56,925 nucleotides of DNA, from positions 1 to 56,925 of the forward strand of contig CAVISR010000002.1 in the NCBI GenBank assembly GCA_963645405.1. The letters are read 5' to 3'. The stretch comes from Colivivens sp963645405 (GTDB lineage Bacteria > Bacteroidota > Bacteroidia > Bacteroidales > Bacteroidaceae). A program made the position numbers and the translations under genes. The notes beneath the pieces are model-generated. The model was not told the origin of the DNA, made no database searches, and worked only from the letters and a program-made list of their open reading frames with translations. This document shows positions 1-8,570 of the stretch, in pieces. The first letter of the stretch is position 1. Each line of letters begins with the position of its first letter.

Positions 1-55
1 GTCCGAGCCACGCCAGGCACACCTCAAGCAGCTCAACAACATCTCGCAGTATTAG
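1..55 (+). CDS. 3' end of an unidentified coding sequence (partial)
   Basis: The window opens inside an open frame that reads SEPRQAHLKQLNNISQY and stops at TAG (53-55). Codon choice looks like the coding regions downstream, but only 17 complete residues are visible. No family can be named. It could be a chance open frame. Confidence 0.35.
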   Translation, partial: SEPRQAHLKQLNNISQY

Positions 56-97
56 TCACGTGGATTTGAAAATGCCATGCGGATGGTAGGTGTCAGC

Positions 98-350
98 AAT
101 AATGTTTTGGGTTTTGTGTTTTAGGTTTTGTGTTGCCGTCCGGATGGGAGCGCTAAATTGCGAGCTGAAATAGGAGTCAGCTTTCTCCGCGTTGGCGATG
201 ACGCTCGAGCGCCAGCTCGCCAGTAGGAGCGTTTCCGTGAAACGCAACCAGATAACCATTGCTTTTGGCGCGCATTTTACGCAATTCGCCTATCATTGCT
301 CTTGATGCGCATTTTACGCAATTCGCCTACTGTAGCTCCTGCTATTGAAA
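98..350 (+). repeat. Decayed copy of the dispersed palindromic repeat (copy A)
   Basis: A T/G-rich head (about 98-140) is shared with copy D. It is followed by CCGGATGGGAGCGCT and by the left terminus TAGGAGTCAGC at 171-181, then the inner CCAGCTCGC at 212-220. The expected right terminus is missing; only a weak TAGCTCCT-like end is seen near 333-340. It also contains two 23-bp direct repeats (270-292 and 307-329, period 37 bp). Recognition rests on alignment with copies B, C and D elsewhere in this window. Confidence 0.6.
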
Positions 351-412
351 AACCTTATAGCAAGTATCGCATCAATCCAATGCCAACGCTTTCTCACGTT
401 AGGGAATGGCAG

Positions 413-420
413 TACCTTTG
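413..420 (+). promoter_or_regulatory. Bacteroidetes-type -7 element TACCTTTG upstream of thrE
   Basis: TACCTTTG matches the TAnnTTTG -7 motif of Bacteroidetes primary sigma promoters. The -33 TTTG is not clear. It lies about 134 nt upstream of the ThrE-like gene, which would leave a moderately long leader. Confidence 0.45.
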
Positions 421-553
421 CACCCGAAATTTTTAATCGTAGGGTTATGGATATTGCATAGCAACTGTTTTGCGGATTCCCCGACTTGTGGGGATTTAGT
501 TTTGCACACCGTGTTGATTCTGCTTTTCTACACCTTATTATATATAGAACGAT

Positions 554-2041
554 ATGAAGAAGATAGACAAATTCGAGGCTTTGCAGACTCTTTCTGCAGG
601 AAAAACAGAAGAAATTGATGAATGTAAGCCCAAATTCGCGGCTGCTGAAGTGTGCAAACAAGAGCTTATGCGCAAGCTCGACTTGCTTCTGCGCACGGGA
701 AGCATACTGATGGAGAGTGCTGCCGACACTTCGCGCATCATGAGGAACATGAAGCGTACGGCAACTTTCCTGGGACTCGACGAGCAGTATCTGCACCTCT
801 ACATCGACTATAATGTGCTGATGGCAAACTATAGCGACGAGGAACATTCGTTCACCAAGTTCCAGCGCTGCGTGAAGCACGGGATTAATCTCACTGCCAT
901 CTCACAAATCAGCAAACTCACGTGGCGTGCCATCCGCGAGGACTATTCGCTCGACGAATACGAGCAGGCTCTCACCCGGATAAGGCATACGAAACGGAGT
1001 TTCACTCCATGGCAGGTGGCAATAGGCGGCGGGTTTGCCTGCGGCGGATTCTGCATCCAGTTTGGCTGCGACTGGACTGCGTTCTTCTATTGCTCGCTTG
1101 CAGCGATACTCGGTTTCCGCCTCCGCCTCTATCTGGCGTCGAAAGGATTGAACAACTATGTGGGCATCGGCTTGGCTGCATTCGTGTCAACCATCATTGC
1201 CTGGCTCACCTCGTATCTGTCGCTCGTGCCCGAGATTGCACGTGAGTTGCCCAGGCTGATGGTATCGTCCACACCGTGGCATCCGCTGATGGCATGTGCA
1301 TTGTTCATCGTCCCCGGCGTACCGCTCATCAACTTTGTGAACGACATGCTCGACGGCTATGTGGATGTGGGAATCATGCGTGCGGTCAACACTCTGCTGA
1401 TTGTCCTTGCAATGGCATTCGGCATTGCCTTTGCCATCCGTATCTGCGGAGTCAACAATTTCATCACCGACCTCACGATGACTCCCCACCATGCCTATTG
1501 GGAATATGCCCTGGCTGCAGCCATCTCGGCAATGGGATTTTCCACCATCTTCAGCATCCCCAGGCGGTTGCTGCCCGTGGTGGCAGTGGGCGGAATCATT
1601 GCAGTGTGCACTCGCAACTTCGTGAACCTGGGCGAGAGCAACGGTAACATCGGACTCGACATGGGGCTGAGCATCGGTTCGCTTGCAGGTTCTGCCCTCA
1701 TAAGCATCGTCACAACACGAGCCCAGCATTGGTTCCACACTCCCCACCAGTGCATTGCCATTCCGAGCGTGATTCCGATGGTGCCCGGCGTGCTGATGTA
1801 TCGTGCGCTCTTTGCCTTCATCGACATGCACGGAGTGGTGGGCGAGGTGACCGTGGGCATGAACAACACCATCCAGGCATCGCTAGCCATCCTCTGCATA
1901 GCCCTTGGCGTGGCAATTCCGAACATCTTTGTGCGCCGGATGATGGAACCCCGACGGAAACTGAAACTCTACGACATGCTGATTGAGAGGAAACGCAAGA
2001 GGGGAGAGTTCGTGGATTTGCATGTTATGCACGTAAAATGA
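554..2041 (+). CDS. thrE: ThrE-family threonine/serine exporter (fused two-domain form)
   Basis: This 495-residue membrane protein probably exports threonine/serine or related small solutes across the inner membrane. The first 145 or so residues are soluble and match the ThrE (DUF1212) N-terminal region, with short motifs such as TSRIMRNMKR. Ten or so hydrophobic segments then run to about residue 470, covering both the first membrane half and the ThrE_2/DUF3815-like second half. In enterobacteria the two halves are separate proteins (YjjP/YjjB); here they are one chain. The tail is basic (RRMMEPRRKLK). It is monocistronic, with a LysR gene downstream in the same direction. The family is assigned by sequence pattern; the substrate is inferred. 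Confidence 0.8.
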   Translation: MKKIDKFEALQTLSAGKTEEIDECKPKFAAAEVCKQELMRKLDLLLRTGSILMESAADTSRIMRNMKRTATFLGLDEQYLHLYIDYNVLMANYSDEEHSFTKFQRCVKHGINLTAISQISKLTWRAIREDYSLDEYEQALTRIRHTKRSFTPWQVAIGGGFACGGFCIQFGCDWTAFFYCSLAAILGFRLRLYLASKGLNNYVGIGLAAFVSTIIAWLTSYLSLVPEIARELPRLMVSSTPWHPLMACALFIVPGVPLINFVNDMLDGYVDVGIMRAVNTLLIVLAMAFGIAFAIRICGVNNFITDLTMTPHHAYWEYALAAAISAMGFSTIFSIPRRLLPVVAVGGIIAVCTRNFVNLGESNGNIGLDMGLSIGSLAGSALISIVTTRAQHWFHTPHQCIAIPSVIPMVPGVLMYRALFAFIDMHGVVGEVTVGMNNTIQASLAILCIALGVAIPNIFVRRMMEPRRKLKLYDMLIERKRKRGEFVDLHVMHVK

Positions 2042-2111
2042 CTTCCGAATGCATATTGTGGACGTAAAACAATTGCGGTTTGCATATTATGAGCGTAAAA
2101 CATTTGTTGTT
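2019..2111 (+). repeat. 31-bp tandem repeat x3 overlapping the thrE 3' end
   Basis: Three units of 31 bp start at 2019, 2050 and 2081. Each begins TGCAT(A/G)TT and carries CGTAAAA in the middle. The first unit overlaps the last seven codons and the stop of the ThrE-like gene, so the array is anchored on a gene end. Confidence 0.85.
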
Positions 2112-2132
2112 CCCATGAATTTTGTAACTTTG
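2103..2132 (+). promoter_or_regulatory. Promoter for the LysR gene
   Basis: TTTG at 2103-2106, an 18-nt spacer, then TAACTTTG at 2125-2132. This is a good Bacteroidetes -33/-7 pair and would give a leader of about 150 nt containing the 21/22-bp array. Confidence 0.65.
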
Positions 2133-2146
2133 CAACCGACTTGCAG

Positions 2147-2254
2147 TGCATTGGAAAACAATGAGAATGCATTGGGAAATGCTGGAAATGCAATGGAAAA
2201 TCGTTGGAAATGCAATGAAAAATGATGATTTTGCAACTGAAAATCGTTGAAAAA
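2147..2254 (+). repeat. 21/22-bp tandem array x5 in the lysR leader
   Basis: Units begin at 2147 and 2168 (21 bp each), then 2189, 2211 and 2233 (22 bp each). The core is TGCAATGGAAAA. It lies between the promoter and the LysR start, so it would be transcribed as leader RNA. Confidence 0.8.
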
Positions 2255-2287
2255 GGAATGGAAAAGACGAAAATAAAATAGTGAACA

Positions 2288-3199
2288 ATGGAAATACGTC
2301 AGCTCAAATACTTCTTGAAAGTGGCAGAAACCCTCAATTTCTCAGAGGCTTCGCGCAAACTCTTTGTCACGCAGAGCACGCTCTCACAACAAATCGGACA
2401 TCTGGAACAGGAAATCGGTTTGCCGCTTTTTGAACGCAACTCACATGAAGTGTGCCTCACTGAGGCTGGGAAAGAACTCTTGCCGTATGCCCAGACCACA
2501 GTGGCAGCATCGGAAGCCTGCATGGACCACATGAACGACCTGAAGAAGATGCTCACGGGCGAACTGAACATTGGTGTCACGTTCTCCTTCAGCAACATCA
2601 TGTCGGAAACCCTCTTCACTTTCCTCCACACCTATCCGGGAGTGAAACTCAATGTGCAGTACAAGACCATGCAGGAACTGATGGAAAGTCTGAAACGGCG
2701 TGAGCTCGACCTGGTGCTGGCATTCAAGCCCTTGAAGGCCGACAAGGCAATCGACAGCCGATCCATCTTCAGCAACCGCTTGGCTGCCATCGTAAACAAG
2801 TCGCATCCGCTGGCACGGCTGTCGAGCGTGAAACTGTCGGAGCTGGAACGCTTCGACATGGTGCTGCCCACCAAGGGACTGCAGGCACGCAATGCGTTCG
2901 ACCACCTGGTGGAAGGCAGCGAATACAACTTCAAGATACGCGTGGAGGTCAACAACGTGAACATCATCTTCGACCTGCTCCACCAGTCCAATTTCGTCAC
3001 CATACTTTCCGAGAGCACAGTGGTCCACGAGGACGGGCTGCGTGCCATCCCGATTGACGTGGTAGGCAACGAGATGGACGGCTGCATCCATCTGCTCAAG
3101 GACTCCTACATGAAGAGTTCTGCCCAGGAATTCATCCGGATGCTCAGCCAGTCAACCTCCATCCTTGCCAATTTCGCATTGAAAGACCTGCTGGAATGA
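2288..3199 (+). CDS. LysR-family transcriptional regulator
   Basis: This 303-residue protein has an N-terminal winged helix-turn-helix (residues 1-60; MEIRQLKYFLKVAETLNFSEA and TQSTLSQQIGHLE are typical) and a C-terminal periplasmic-binding-like effector domain from about residue 90. Length is normal for the family. LysR proteins usually bind next to and control a neighbouring or divergent operon. Here the upstream neighbour is the ThrE-like exporter, in the same direction, and the downstream neighbour is a minus-strand small ORF, so the target cannot be read from context. The start at 2288 gives the canonical N-terminus. Confidence 0.9.
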   Translation: MEIRQLKYFLKVAETLNFSEASRKLFVTQSTLSQQIGHLEQEIGLPLFERNSHEVCLTEAGKELLPYAQTTVAASEACMDHMNDLKKMLTGELNIGVTFSFSNIMSETLFTFLHTYPGVKLNVQYKTMQELMESLKRRELDLVLAFKPLKADKAIDSRSIFSNRLAAIVNKSHPLARLSSVKLSELERFDMVLPTKGLQARNAFDHLVEGSEYNFKIRVEVNNVNIIFDLLHQSNFVTILSESTVVHEDGLRAIPIDVVGNEMDGCIHLLKDSYMKSSAQEFIRMLSQSTSILANFALKDLLE

Positions 3200-3202
3200 G
3201 CC

Positions 3203-3257
3203 GAAATTTGCAAACTAAGGCGTTCAAGGGTTTTGAAATTTGCAAACTAAGGCGTTC
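3203..3257 (+). repeat. 32-bp direct repeat (about 1.7 copies) just after the LysR stop
   Basis: GAAATTTGCAAACTAAGGCG occurs at 3203 and again at 3235, identical over 23 bp with a 32-bp period. It starts four bases after the LysR stop codon, the same gene-end placement as the other arrays in this window. Confidence 0.8.
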
Positions 3258-3295
3258 TGAGCGGTATTGCGTGGGTGGCAAATGCAGCGAGGCAA

Positions 3296-3461
3296 TAGGA
3301 GCTAGCCCTCTCCGAGGGCGTTAAAGCGAGTGAGGGCTTGTGGGCTGAAACATGAACGACGTTAGGATTTGCGAGCTAAGGCTCGAGTGCCATCGCCTAC
3401 GCACTCGGAGAGCGCTGACTCCTATTCCAGCTATCGAATTCAGCCCACCCATCCGGATGGA
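3296..3461 (-). repeat. Dispersed palindromic repeat, copy B (inverted orientation)
   Basis: Core of 129 bp from 3296 to 3424, bounded by TAGGAGCTAGCCCTCTCCG on the left and its near inverse CGGAGAGCGCTGACTCCTA on the right. The shared flank with ATCCGGATGG extends to about 3461. Read on the minus strand it aligns with copies C and D end to end. No open reading frame is inside, so it is non-autonomous or structural. Confidence 0.8.
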
Positions 3462-3558
3462 TATTAATGAACCTTCGTGGTCTTGGAAACAAGATTAATG
3501 AAAGATTAATGGTCCGTTATATGGAGATTGATGTTGAAGAAATCAAGCTCGTCTTTGC

Positions 3559-3696
3559 TTATTCTTCGTCCCAAGTAGCATTCTGAATCTGTGACTTTGC
3601 TTTAACTGTTGTGCTGCTGTTTTCGAGGATTGCATTTGTTGCGCTGAGCTTTGTGACCTCCATAGCAGGAGTCATGTAGAGTTTCTTAGTTTCCAT
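3559..3696 (-). CDS. Small ORF, 45 residues, MxxKKLYMTP...EV type
   Basis: The frame runs ATG at 3696 to TAA at 3559 and encodes a 45-residue peptide starting METKKLYMTPAMEVTKLS and ending in an acidic tail with WDEE. A TAACTTTG -7 element lies 38-45 nt upstream. The peptide has no cysteine and no signal sequence; the middle is rich in S, T, N and A. From general knowledge, short peptides beginning M(x)KKxYxxPxxEV are common in Prevotella and Bacteroides and mostly uncharacterised; I cannot search for homologues here. Role unknown: it could be a peptide precursor, a signal or a small regulatory protein. It is flanked by palindromic copy B and the 22-bp array at 3785. Confidence 0.65.
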   Translation of the reverse strand: METKKLYMTPAMEVTKLSATNAILENSSTTVKAKSQIQNATWDEE

Positions 3697-3733
3697 TTTA
3701 TGTGTGATTTTCTTGTGTCTTCAATTTCGGGTG

Positions 3734-3741
3734 CAAAGTTA
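3734..3741 (-). promoter_or_regulatory. -7 element TAACTTTG for the small ORF
   Basis: On the minus strand TAACTTTG lies 38-45 nt upstream of the small-ORF ATG at 3696, a normal leader length. No clear -33 TTTG is present. It supports the small ORF being transcribed. Confidence 0.55.
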
Positions 3742-3784
3742 CGAATATAAGTTGATATGCCGGCTCGCTCCTGACGTTTTTCCT

Positions 3785-3921
3785 CTCCGAGCAGGGCGTT
3801 TTATCCCTTTGACTTGGGCATTTGATTTCTCCTCCCAGTCCATGCCGTTTTATCTCTCTGACTGGAAAAAACTTTTTCTCTGACTGGGAAAATAATTTTC
3901 TCTGACCAGGGAGTGAAAACG
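3785..3921 (+). repeat. 22-bp tandem array, CTCTGACTGGGAAAA family (locus 1)
   Basis: Units start at 3785, 3807, 3829 (27 bp, irregular), 3856, 3878 and 3900. The last three carry CTCTGACTGG or CTCTGACCAGG. Almost the same unit recurs at 42868-42956, 39 kb away, so this is a dispersed family and not a single local duplication. It lies between the small ORF and the esterase gene. Confidence 0.8.
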
Positions 3922-4041
3922 GGGCTTTCGGGCTGTTGTTTTTGTTTCACACCTTGTCCCATATGAAACATCCGACGGTGGGTTCGTTTTTGCTCCCGTA
4001 ATTTGTTCCGTCGGTTGGACTGCTGCCTGCGATAAAAAACG

Positions 4042-4049
4042 TATATTTG
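4042..4049 (+). promoter_or_regulatory. -7 element TATATTTG upstream of the CE6-CE1 gene
   Basis: TATATTTG fits TAnnTTTG. A TTGG lies at 4015-4018, 23 nt upstream, slightly longer than ideal spacing. The esterase ATG is 36 nt downstream. Confidence 0.5.
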
Positions 4050-4085
4050 CAGCAATGAAATCAATAACTGTAAACGAATAAAGCG

Positions 4086-6041
4086 ATGAAACATTTTTTC
4101 ATGACAATTTTGCTGGGCATGATGACTCTTGTGGCAAGTGCTCAGAAACCCGATCCGAATTTCTACATCTTCTTGTGTTTCGGACAGTCGAACATGGAGG
4201 GGAATGCACGCCCCGAAGCCCAGGACTTGGTGAGTCCAGGTCCGCGATTCCTGTTGATGCCTGCGGTGGATTTCCCCGACAAGGGACGCAAGATGGGTGA
4301 GTGGTGTGAAGCCACTGCTCCGCTCTGCCGTCCAAACACTGGCTTGACTCCAGCCGACTGGTTTGGCAGAACACTTGTGAATTCTTTGCCCGACAATATA
4401 AAGATAGGTGTCATACATGTGGCAATAGGCGGCATCGACATCAAGGGTTTCCTGCCCGACAGCATCAAGAACTATGTGAAGACTGCTCCGCAGTGGATGA
4501 AAGGAATGCTCGAGGCTTACGACAACAATCCGTACCAACGGCTCGTGACCCTTGCAAAGAAGGCACAGAAGGACGGAGTGATCAAGGGCATACTGATGCA
4601 CCAGGGCGAGACCAACACCGGCGACCCGAAGTGGGCTGGCATGGTGAAGCAGGTGTACGACAACTTGTGTGGCGACCTGAAACTGAAGCCCGAGGATGTG
4701 CCTCTCTTTGCAGGCAACATTGTGCAGGCTAACGGCGAGGGCGTGTGCATCGGCTGCAAGAAACAGATTGACGAACTGCCCAAGACACTCCATACGGCAC
4801 AGGTGATTTCGTCCGACGGTTGCACCAACGGTCCCGACAAACTTCACTTTGATGCAGCAGGCTACCGCGAGTTGGGTTGCCGCTATGGTGAGGCAGTTGC
4901 ACGTTTCCTCGGCTTCACTCCCAAGCGTCCGAAGATTGAGACCAACATCAAGAAGATGGAAGTGCCGGCTGACGCTTTCATTGCAGAAACCACAATCCCT
5001 GGCAATCAGTTCCCGAAGATTGACAAGCAGCGCCGTGGCTATTTCTATGTGAAAGCACCCGATGCTCCAAGTGTGGTGCTCGACATCTGCGGCAAGAAAT
5101 ACAACATGCAGAGCGACGGCAACGGCGGATGGACCGTGGTCACCGACCCACTCGTGGCAGGTTTCCACTACTATTTCATGAACATCGGCGGAGTGAACTT
5201 CATCGACCCGGCTACTGAGACCTTCTTCGGTTGCAGCCGCCAGTCGGGCGGAATCGAAGTGCCTGAAGGTCCGGAAGGCGATTACTACCGTCCACAGCCG
5301 GGTGTGCCTGCAGGTCAGGTGCGCAGCATCTACTACTACAGCAACGAGCAGAAGACTTGGCGCCATGCCATGGTCTATACACCGGCTGAATATGAGTTGA
5401 AGGCAAACCAGAAGAAACGCTATCCGGTGCTCTATCTGCAGCACGGCATGGGCGAGGACGAGACGGGATGGAGCAAGCAGGGACACATGCAACACATCAT
5501 GGACAACGCTATATATAAAGGAGAGGCAGTGCCGATGATTGTGGTGATGGAGAGCGGTGACATCAAGGCTTCGTTCAGCGGCGGCGACCGTAGTGCCTAT
5601 GGCAGTTCGTTCTATCCAGTTCTGCTCAACGACCTGATTCCTTACATTGATGCCAACTTCCGCACGAAGACCGACCGCGACCATCGTGCCATGGCTGGAC
5701 TCTCATGGGGCGGACACCAGTCGTTCGACGTGGTGATGAACAACCTCGACAAGTTCTCCTACCTCGGCACATTCAGCGGGGCCATCTTCGGCCTCGACCT
5801 CAAGACTGCCTACAACGGCATCTTTACCCGTGCTGACGAACTCAACAAGAAACTCCACTACCTCTTCATGATGAGCGGCACCGAGGGCATGGACAAGATG
5901 TTCAACACACGCAAGCAAGTGGAAGACCTCAATGCCCTGGGCGTGAATGCCCACTTCTACGAGAGCACAGGTACAGACCACGAGTGGCTTACCTGGCGAC
6001 GTGGACTGAATGAGTTCATCCCGCACTTGTTCAAAGAGTAG
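4086..6041 (+). CDS. Secreted two-esterase fusion: CE6-type SGNH domain + E-set + CE1-type domain
   Basis: This 651-residue protein is probably an acetyl-xylan esterase / hemicellulose deacylase of the periplasm or cell surface. A signal peptide (MKHFFMTILLGMMTLVASAQ) is followed by a CE6/DUF303 SGNH domain (about 22-275) with GQSNMEG (Ser35) and DKLHFDAAGYR near its end. A short E-set/CBM48-like linker domain spans about 290-390. A CE1 feruloyl/acetyl esterase alpha/beta-hydrolase fills 400-650, with AGLSWGGHQS (nucleophile Ser540) and a TGTDHEW histidine. Two catalytic units of different folds on one chain suggest removal of two kinds of ester from the same polymer. It has its own promoter and stands alone, outside any recognisable polysaccharide utilisation locus. 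Exact substrates are inferred. Confidence 0.85.
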   Translation: MKHFFMTILLGMMTLVASAQKPDPNFYIFLCFGQSNMEGNARPEAQDLVSPGPRFLLMPAVDFPDKGRKMGEWCEATAPLCRPNTGLTPADWFGRTLVNSLPDNIKIGVIHVAIGGIDIKGFLPDSIKNYVKTAPQWMKGMLEAYDNNPYQRLVTLAKKAQKDGVIKGILMHQGETNTGDPKWAGMVKQVYDNLCGDLKLKPEDVPLFAGNIVQANGEGVCIGCKKQIDELPKTLHTAQVISSDGCTNGPDKLHFDAAGYRELGCRYGEAVARFLGFTPKRPKIETNIKKMEVPADAFIAETTIPGNQFPKIDKQRRGYFYVKAPDAPSVVLDICGKKYNMQSDGNGGWTVVTDPLVAGFHYYFMNIGGVNFIDPATETFFGCSRQSGGIEVPEGPEGDYYRPQPGVPAGQVRSIYYYSNEQKTWRHAMVYTPAEYELKANQKKRYPVLYLQHGMGEDETGWSKQGHMQHIMDNAIYKGEAVPMIVVMESGDIKASFSGGDRSAYGSSFYPVLLNDLIPYIDANFRTKTDRDHRAMAGLSWGGHQSFDVVMNNLDKFSYLGTFSGAIFGLDLKTAYNGIFTRADELNKKLHYLFMMSGTEGMDKMFNTRKQVEDLNALGVNAHFYESTGTDHEWLTWRRGLNEFIPHLFKE

Positions 6042-6154
6042 ACTCACAATTGGAGCGGAAGCACAAAACATGTAGAGTGCTTCACAATCGGAGTTGAAGA
6101 ACATAAACTCAGACTTTTTGGGACAAGCCTACAAGCAGTCTGAAATAATATTTG

Positions 6155-6162
6155 TAACTTTG
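6155..6162 (+). promoter_or_regulatory. -7 element TAACTTTG upstream of tex
   Basis: TAACTTTG at 6155-6162 is a consensus -7 match about 92 nt before the tex ATG. A TTTG at the ideal -33 spacing is not visible. Confidence 0.5.
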
Positions 6163-6253
6163 CCTGCAGAAACAGGCGCAATGCCAGCGCAGACCGGTCC
6201 CGACCGATTGTCTGCGCTGTGTTGCGTAAATACAAAGCAAGGACTAAAACAAA

Positions 6254-8383
6254 ATGAACCAATTCACGAAGTTAATCGCAGCCCAACTCTCGCTGGGAGA
6301 GCAGGCAGTAGACAATACACTGGCACTGATTGAGGACGGATGCACCATCCCCTTCATCGCCCGCTACAGAAAAGAGAAGACAGGACACCTCGACGAGGTC
6401 GGCATCGCAGCCATTGCCCGAGCAAACGAAAAGTTGAAGGAAATGGCAAAACGCAAGGAAACTATCCTGAACACCATCAGTGAACAGGGAAAACTGACTG
6501 ACGAACTCAAGGTCCGCATCAACCAATGCTGGGACGCAACCGAACTGGAGGACGTCTATCTGCCCTACAAACCTAAGCGCAGAACCCGAGCACAGGTGGC
6601 AAAGGAACTGGGACTCGAGCCGCTGGCGCAGGTCATCATGCTGCAACGCGAGGGCAACATCATGCAGGTGGCAAAGAAATTTGTCGGCGACAAGGTGGCT
6701 GACGTCAGTGCCGCCATCGACGGTGCCAAGGATATCATTGCCGAGAACATCAGCGAGAACGAGTTCAGCCGCAATTCCGTACGTCAGCGCTTTCGCCACA
6801 GTGCAGTCATCACCTCCAAGGTGGTGGCTAGGATGAAGGATAATGACGAGGCACAGCGCTTCTCCGACTACTTCGATTTCTCCGAACCGCTCAAGAAATG
6901 CTCTTCCCACCGTCTGCTTGCCATGCGCAGGGGTGAAGCATTGGGCTTCCTTCGTGTCAGCATCTCACCCGACGATGATGAATGTACCGACCGTCTGAAA
7001 CAACGCTTCGTGCGTGGCAGGGGCGAATGCCAATCGCTGGTGGCAGAGGCTGTAGACGATTCATACAAGCGACTCATAAAACCGAGTATCGAGACAGAGT
7101 TCGCAGCATTGAGCAAGCAACAGGCTGACGACGAGGCTATTTCCGTTTTTGCCGAGAATCTGCGTCAACTCTTGCTGTCGGCTCCGTTGGGGCAGAAACG
7201 TGTGATGGCAGTCGACCCAGGCTTTGCCAACGGCTGCAAGACCGCATGTCTCGACGAGCAGGGCAACCTGCTGCACCACGAGATAGTCTATCCGCATCCT
7301 CCACGCAACCGTCGTGCTGAGGCTACTGTAGCACTCAAGCGTATGGTCAAGCAGTTCCATGTTGAGGCAATGGCAGTGGGCAACGGTACGGCAAGCCGTG
7401 AGACAAGCGACTGGCTGCATTCAATAGAGTTCGACCATCCGGTAGACATCTACGTGGTAAGTGAGGACGGTGCTTCCATCTATTCCGCTTCGAAGACAGC
7501 CCGCGATGAGTTCCCCGACGAGGATGTCACCGTGCGCGGAGCCGTCTCCATCGGCAGACGCCTTATGGACCCGCTGGCAGAACTCGTGAAGATTGACCCG
7601 AAGAGCATAGGGGTGGGGCAGTACCAGCATGATGTCGACCAAGCAAAACTGAAGAAAGGACTCGACTCCGTGGTGATGAGTTGTGTGAACTCAGTTGGAG
7701 TCAACCTCAATACCGCATCCCAACATCTCTTGACTTATGTGAGCGGACTGGGTCCAGTGTTGGCAAAGAATATCGTCGACTACCGGCGTGACAACGGTGC
7801 TTTCACCTCACGTTCCCAACTGAAGAAAGTGCCGCGTCTTGGACCTGCAGCCTACGAACAATGTGCAGGCTTCCTTCGCATTCCCGGTGCAAAGAATCCG
7901 CTTGACAACAGCGCCGTACATCCCGAGCGCTATGCCCTTGTCGAGACAATGGCAAAAGATCAGGGAGTCACCGTGAAACAACTTGTCGACAACAAGGAAC
8001 TGCAGAAGAAAATCGATATAAAGAAATATGTCTCGGCTGAAGTCGGCATCCCGACCCTTACCGATATCATGGCAGAACTCTTCAAGCCCGGACTCGACCC
8101 ACGTGGCAAAGTCGAGAAATTTGAGTTCGATGCATCGATAAAGACCATGGATGACCTGCGTGTCGGCATGGTAGTCCCAGGCATCGTTACCAACATCACC
8201 AATTTCGGAGCCTTTGTCGACATAGGTGTCCACCAGGACGGCTTGGTCCACGTCTCTCAGCTGACAGACCGTTTCGTGAGCGACCCCAACGAAGTCGTGA
8301 AACTCCATCAGCACGTACGTGTCCGTGTAGCCGATGTCGACCTCAAGCGCAAACGCATCTCCCTCTCGATGATTGAGATTTGA
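6254..8383 (+). CDS. tex: Tex-family RNA-binding transcription accessory protein
   Basis: This 709-residue cytoplasmic protein matches Tex in length and order. A helical N-terminal region opens MNQFTKLIAAQLSLGEQ and includes TIPFIARYRKEKTG. A YqgF/RNase H-like domain follows around 320-450 (VMAVDPGFANGCKTA). Next are helix-hairpin-helix segments (LLTYVSGLGPVLAKNIVDYR) and a C-terminal S1 domain at about 635-705 (GMVVPGIVTNITNFGAFVDIGVH). Tex binds nucleic acid and influences transcription and ribosome-associated processes. It is monocistronic and converges with the BASS transporter gene. Confidence 0.95.
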   Translation: MNQFTKLIAAQLSLGEQAVDNTLALIEDGCTIPFIARYRKEKTGHLDEVGIAAIARANEKLKEMAKRKETILNTISEQGKLTDELKVRINQCWDATELEDVYLPYKPKRRTRAQVAKELGLEPLAQVIMLQREGNIMQVAKKFVGDKVADVSAAIDGAKDIIAENISENEFSRNSVRQRFRHSAVITSKVVARMKDNDEAQRFSDYFDFSEPLKKCSSHRLLAMRRGEALGFLRVSISPDDDECTDRLKQRFVRGRGECQSLVAEAVDDSYKRLIKPSIETEFAALSKQQADDEAISVFAENLRQLLLSAPLGQKRVMAVDPGFANGCKTACLDEQGNLLHHEIVYPHPPRNRRAEATVALKRMVKQFHVEAMAVGNGTASRETSDWLHSIEFDHPVDIYVVSEDGASIYSASKTARDEFPDEDVTVRGAVSIGRRLMDPLAELVKIDPKSIGVGQYQHDVDQAKLKKGLDSVVMSCVNSVGVNLNTASQHLLTYVSGLGPVLAKNIVDYRRDNGAFTSRSQLKKVPRLGPAAYEQCAGFLRIPGAKNPLDNSAVHPERYALVETMAKDQGVTVKQLVDNKELQKKIDIKKYVSAEVGIPTLTDIMAELFKPGLDPRGKVEKFEFDASIKTMDDLRVGMVVPGIVTNITNFGAFVDIGVHQDGLVHVSQLTDRFVSDPNEVVKLHQHVRVRVADVDLKRKRISLSMIEI

Positions 8384-8570
8384 GTTTCCCATGGAGAGAC
8401 GGCTGGCTACTATTCTTGTACACTTCTTGCATGCGGCGTCAGCCGTCAATCCTTAAAAGTCGGTTTTTAGTGTCATTTGTTAGCGTACCATTTGTTAGAA
8501 CAACTATTGTGGTTTTTGTCTATTTCCAACGTTCCGCATGGCAAGATAACCCTCCAAAACATTTTCAGTA

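Noticed and set aside
314..880. 188-codon minus-strand frame overlapping the start of thrE
   Set aside because: Half lies antisense to thrE and half in repeat DNA, with low-complexity composition and no start signal.
3296..3424. Insertion sequence
   Set aside because: Too short and no transposase frame; treated as a non-autonomous palindromic repeat.
3801..5684. Long minus-strand open frame (627 codons) antisense to the esterase
   Set aside because: It is the mirror of a well-supported CE6-CE1 gene; its protein is Leu/His/Val-rich with no domain and no promoter.
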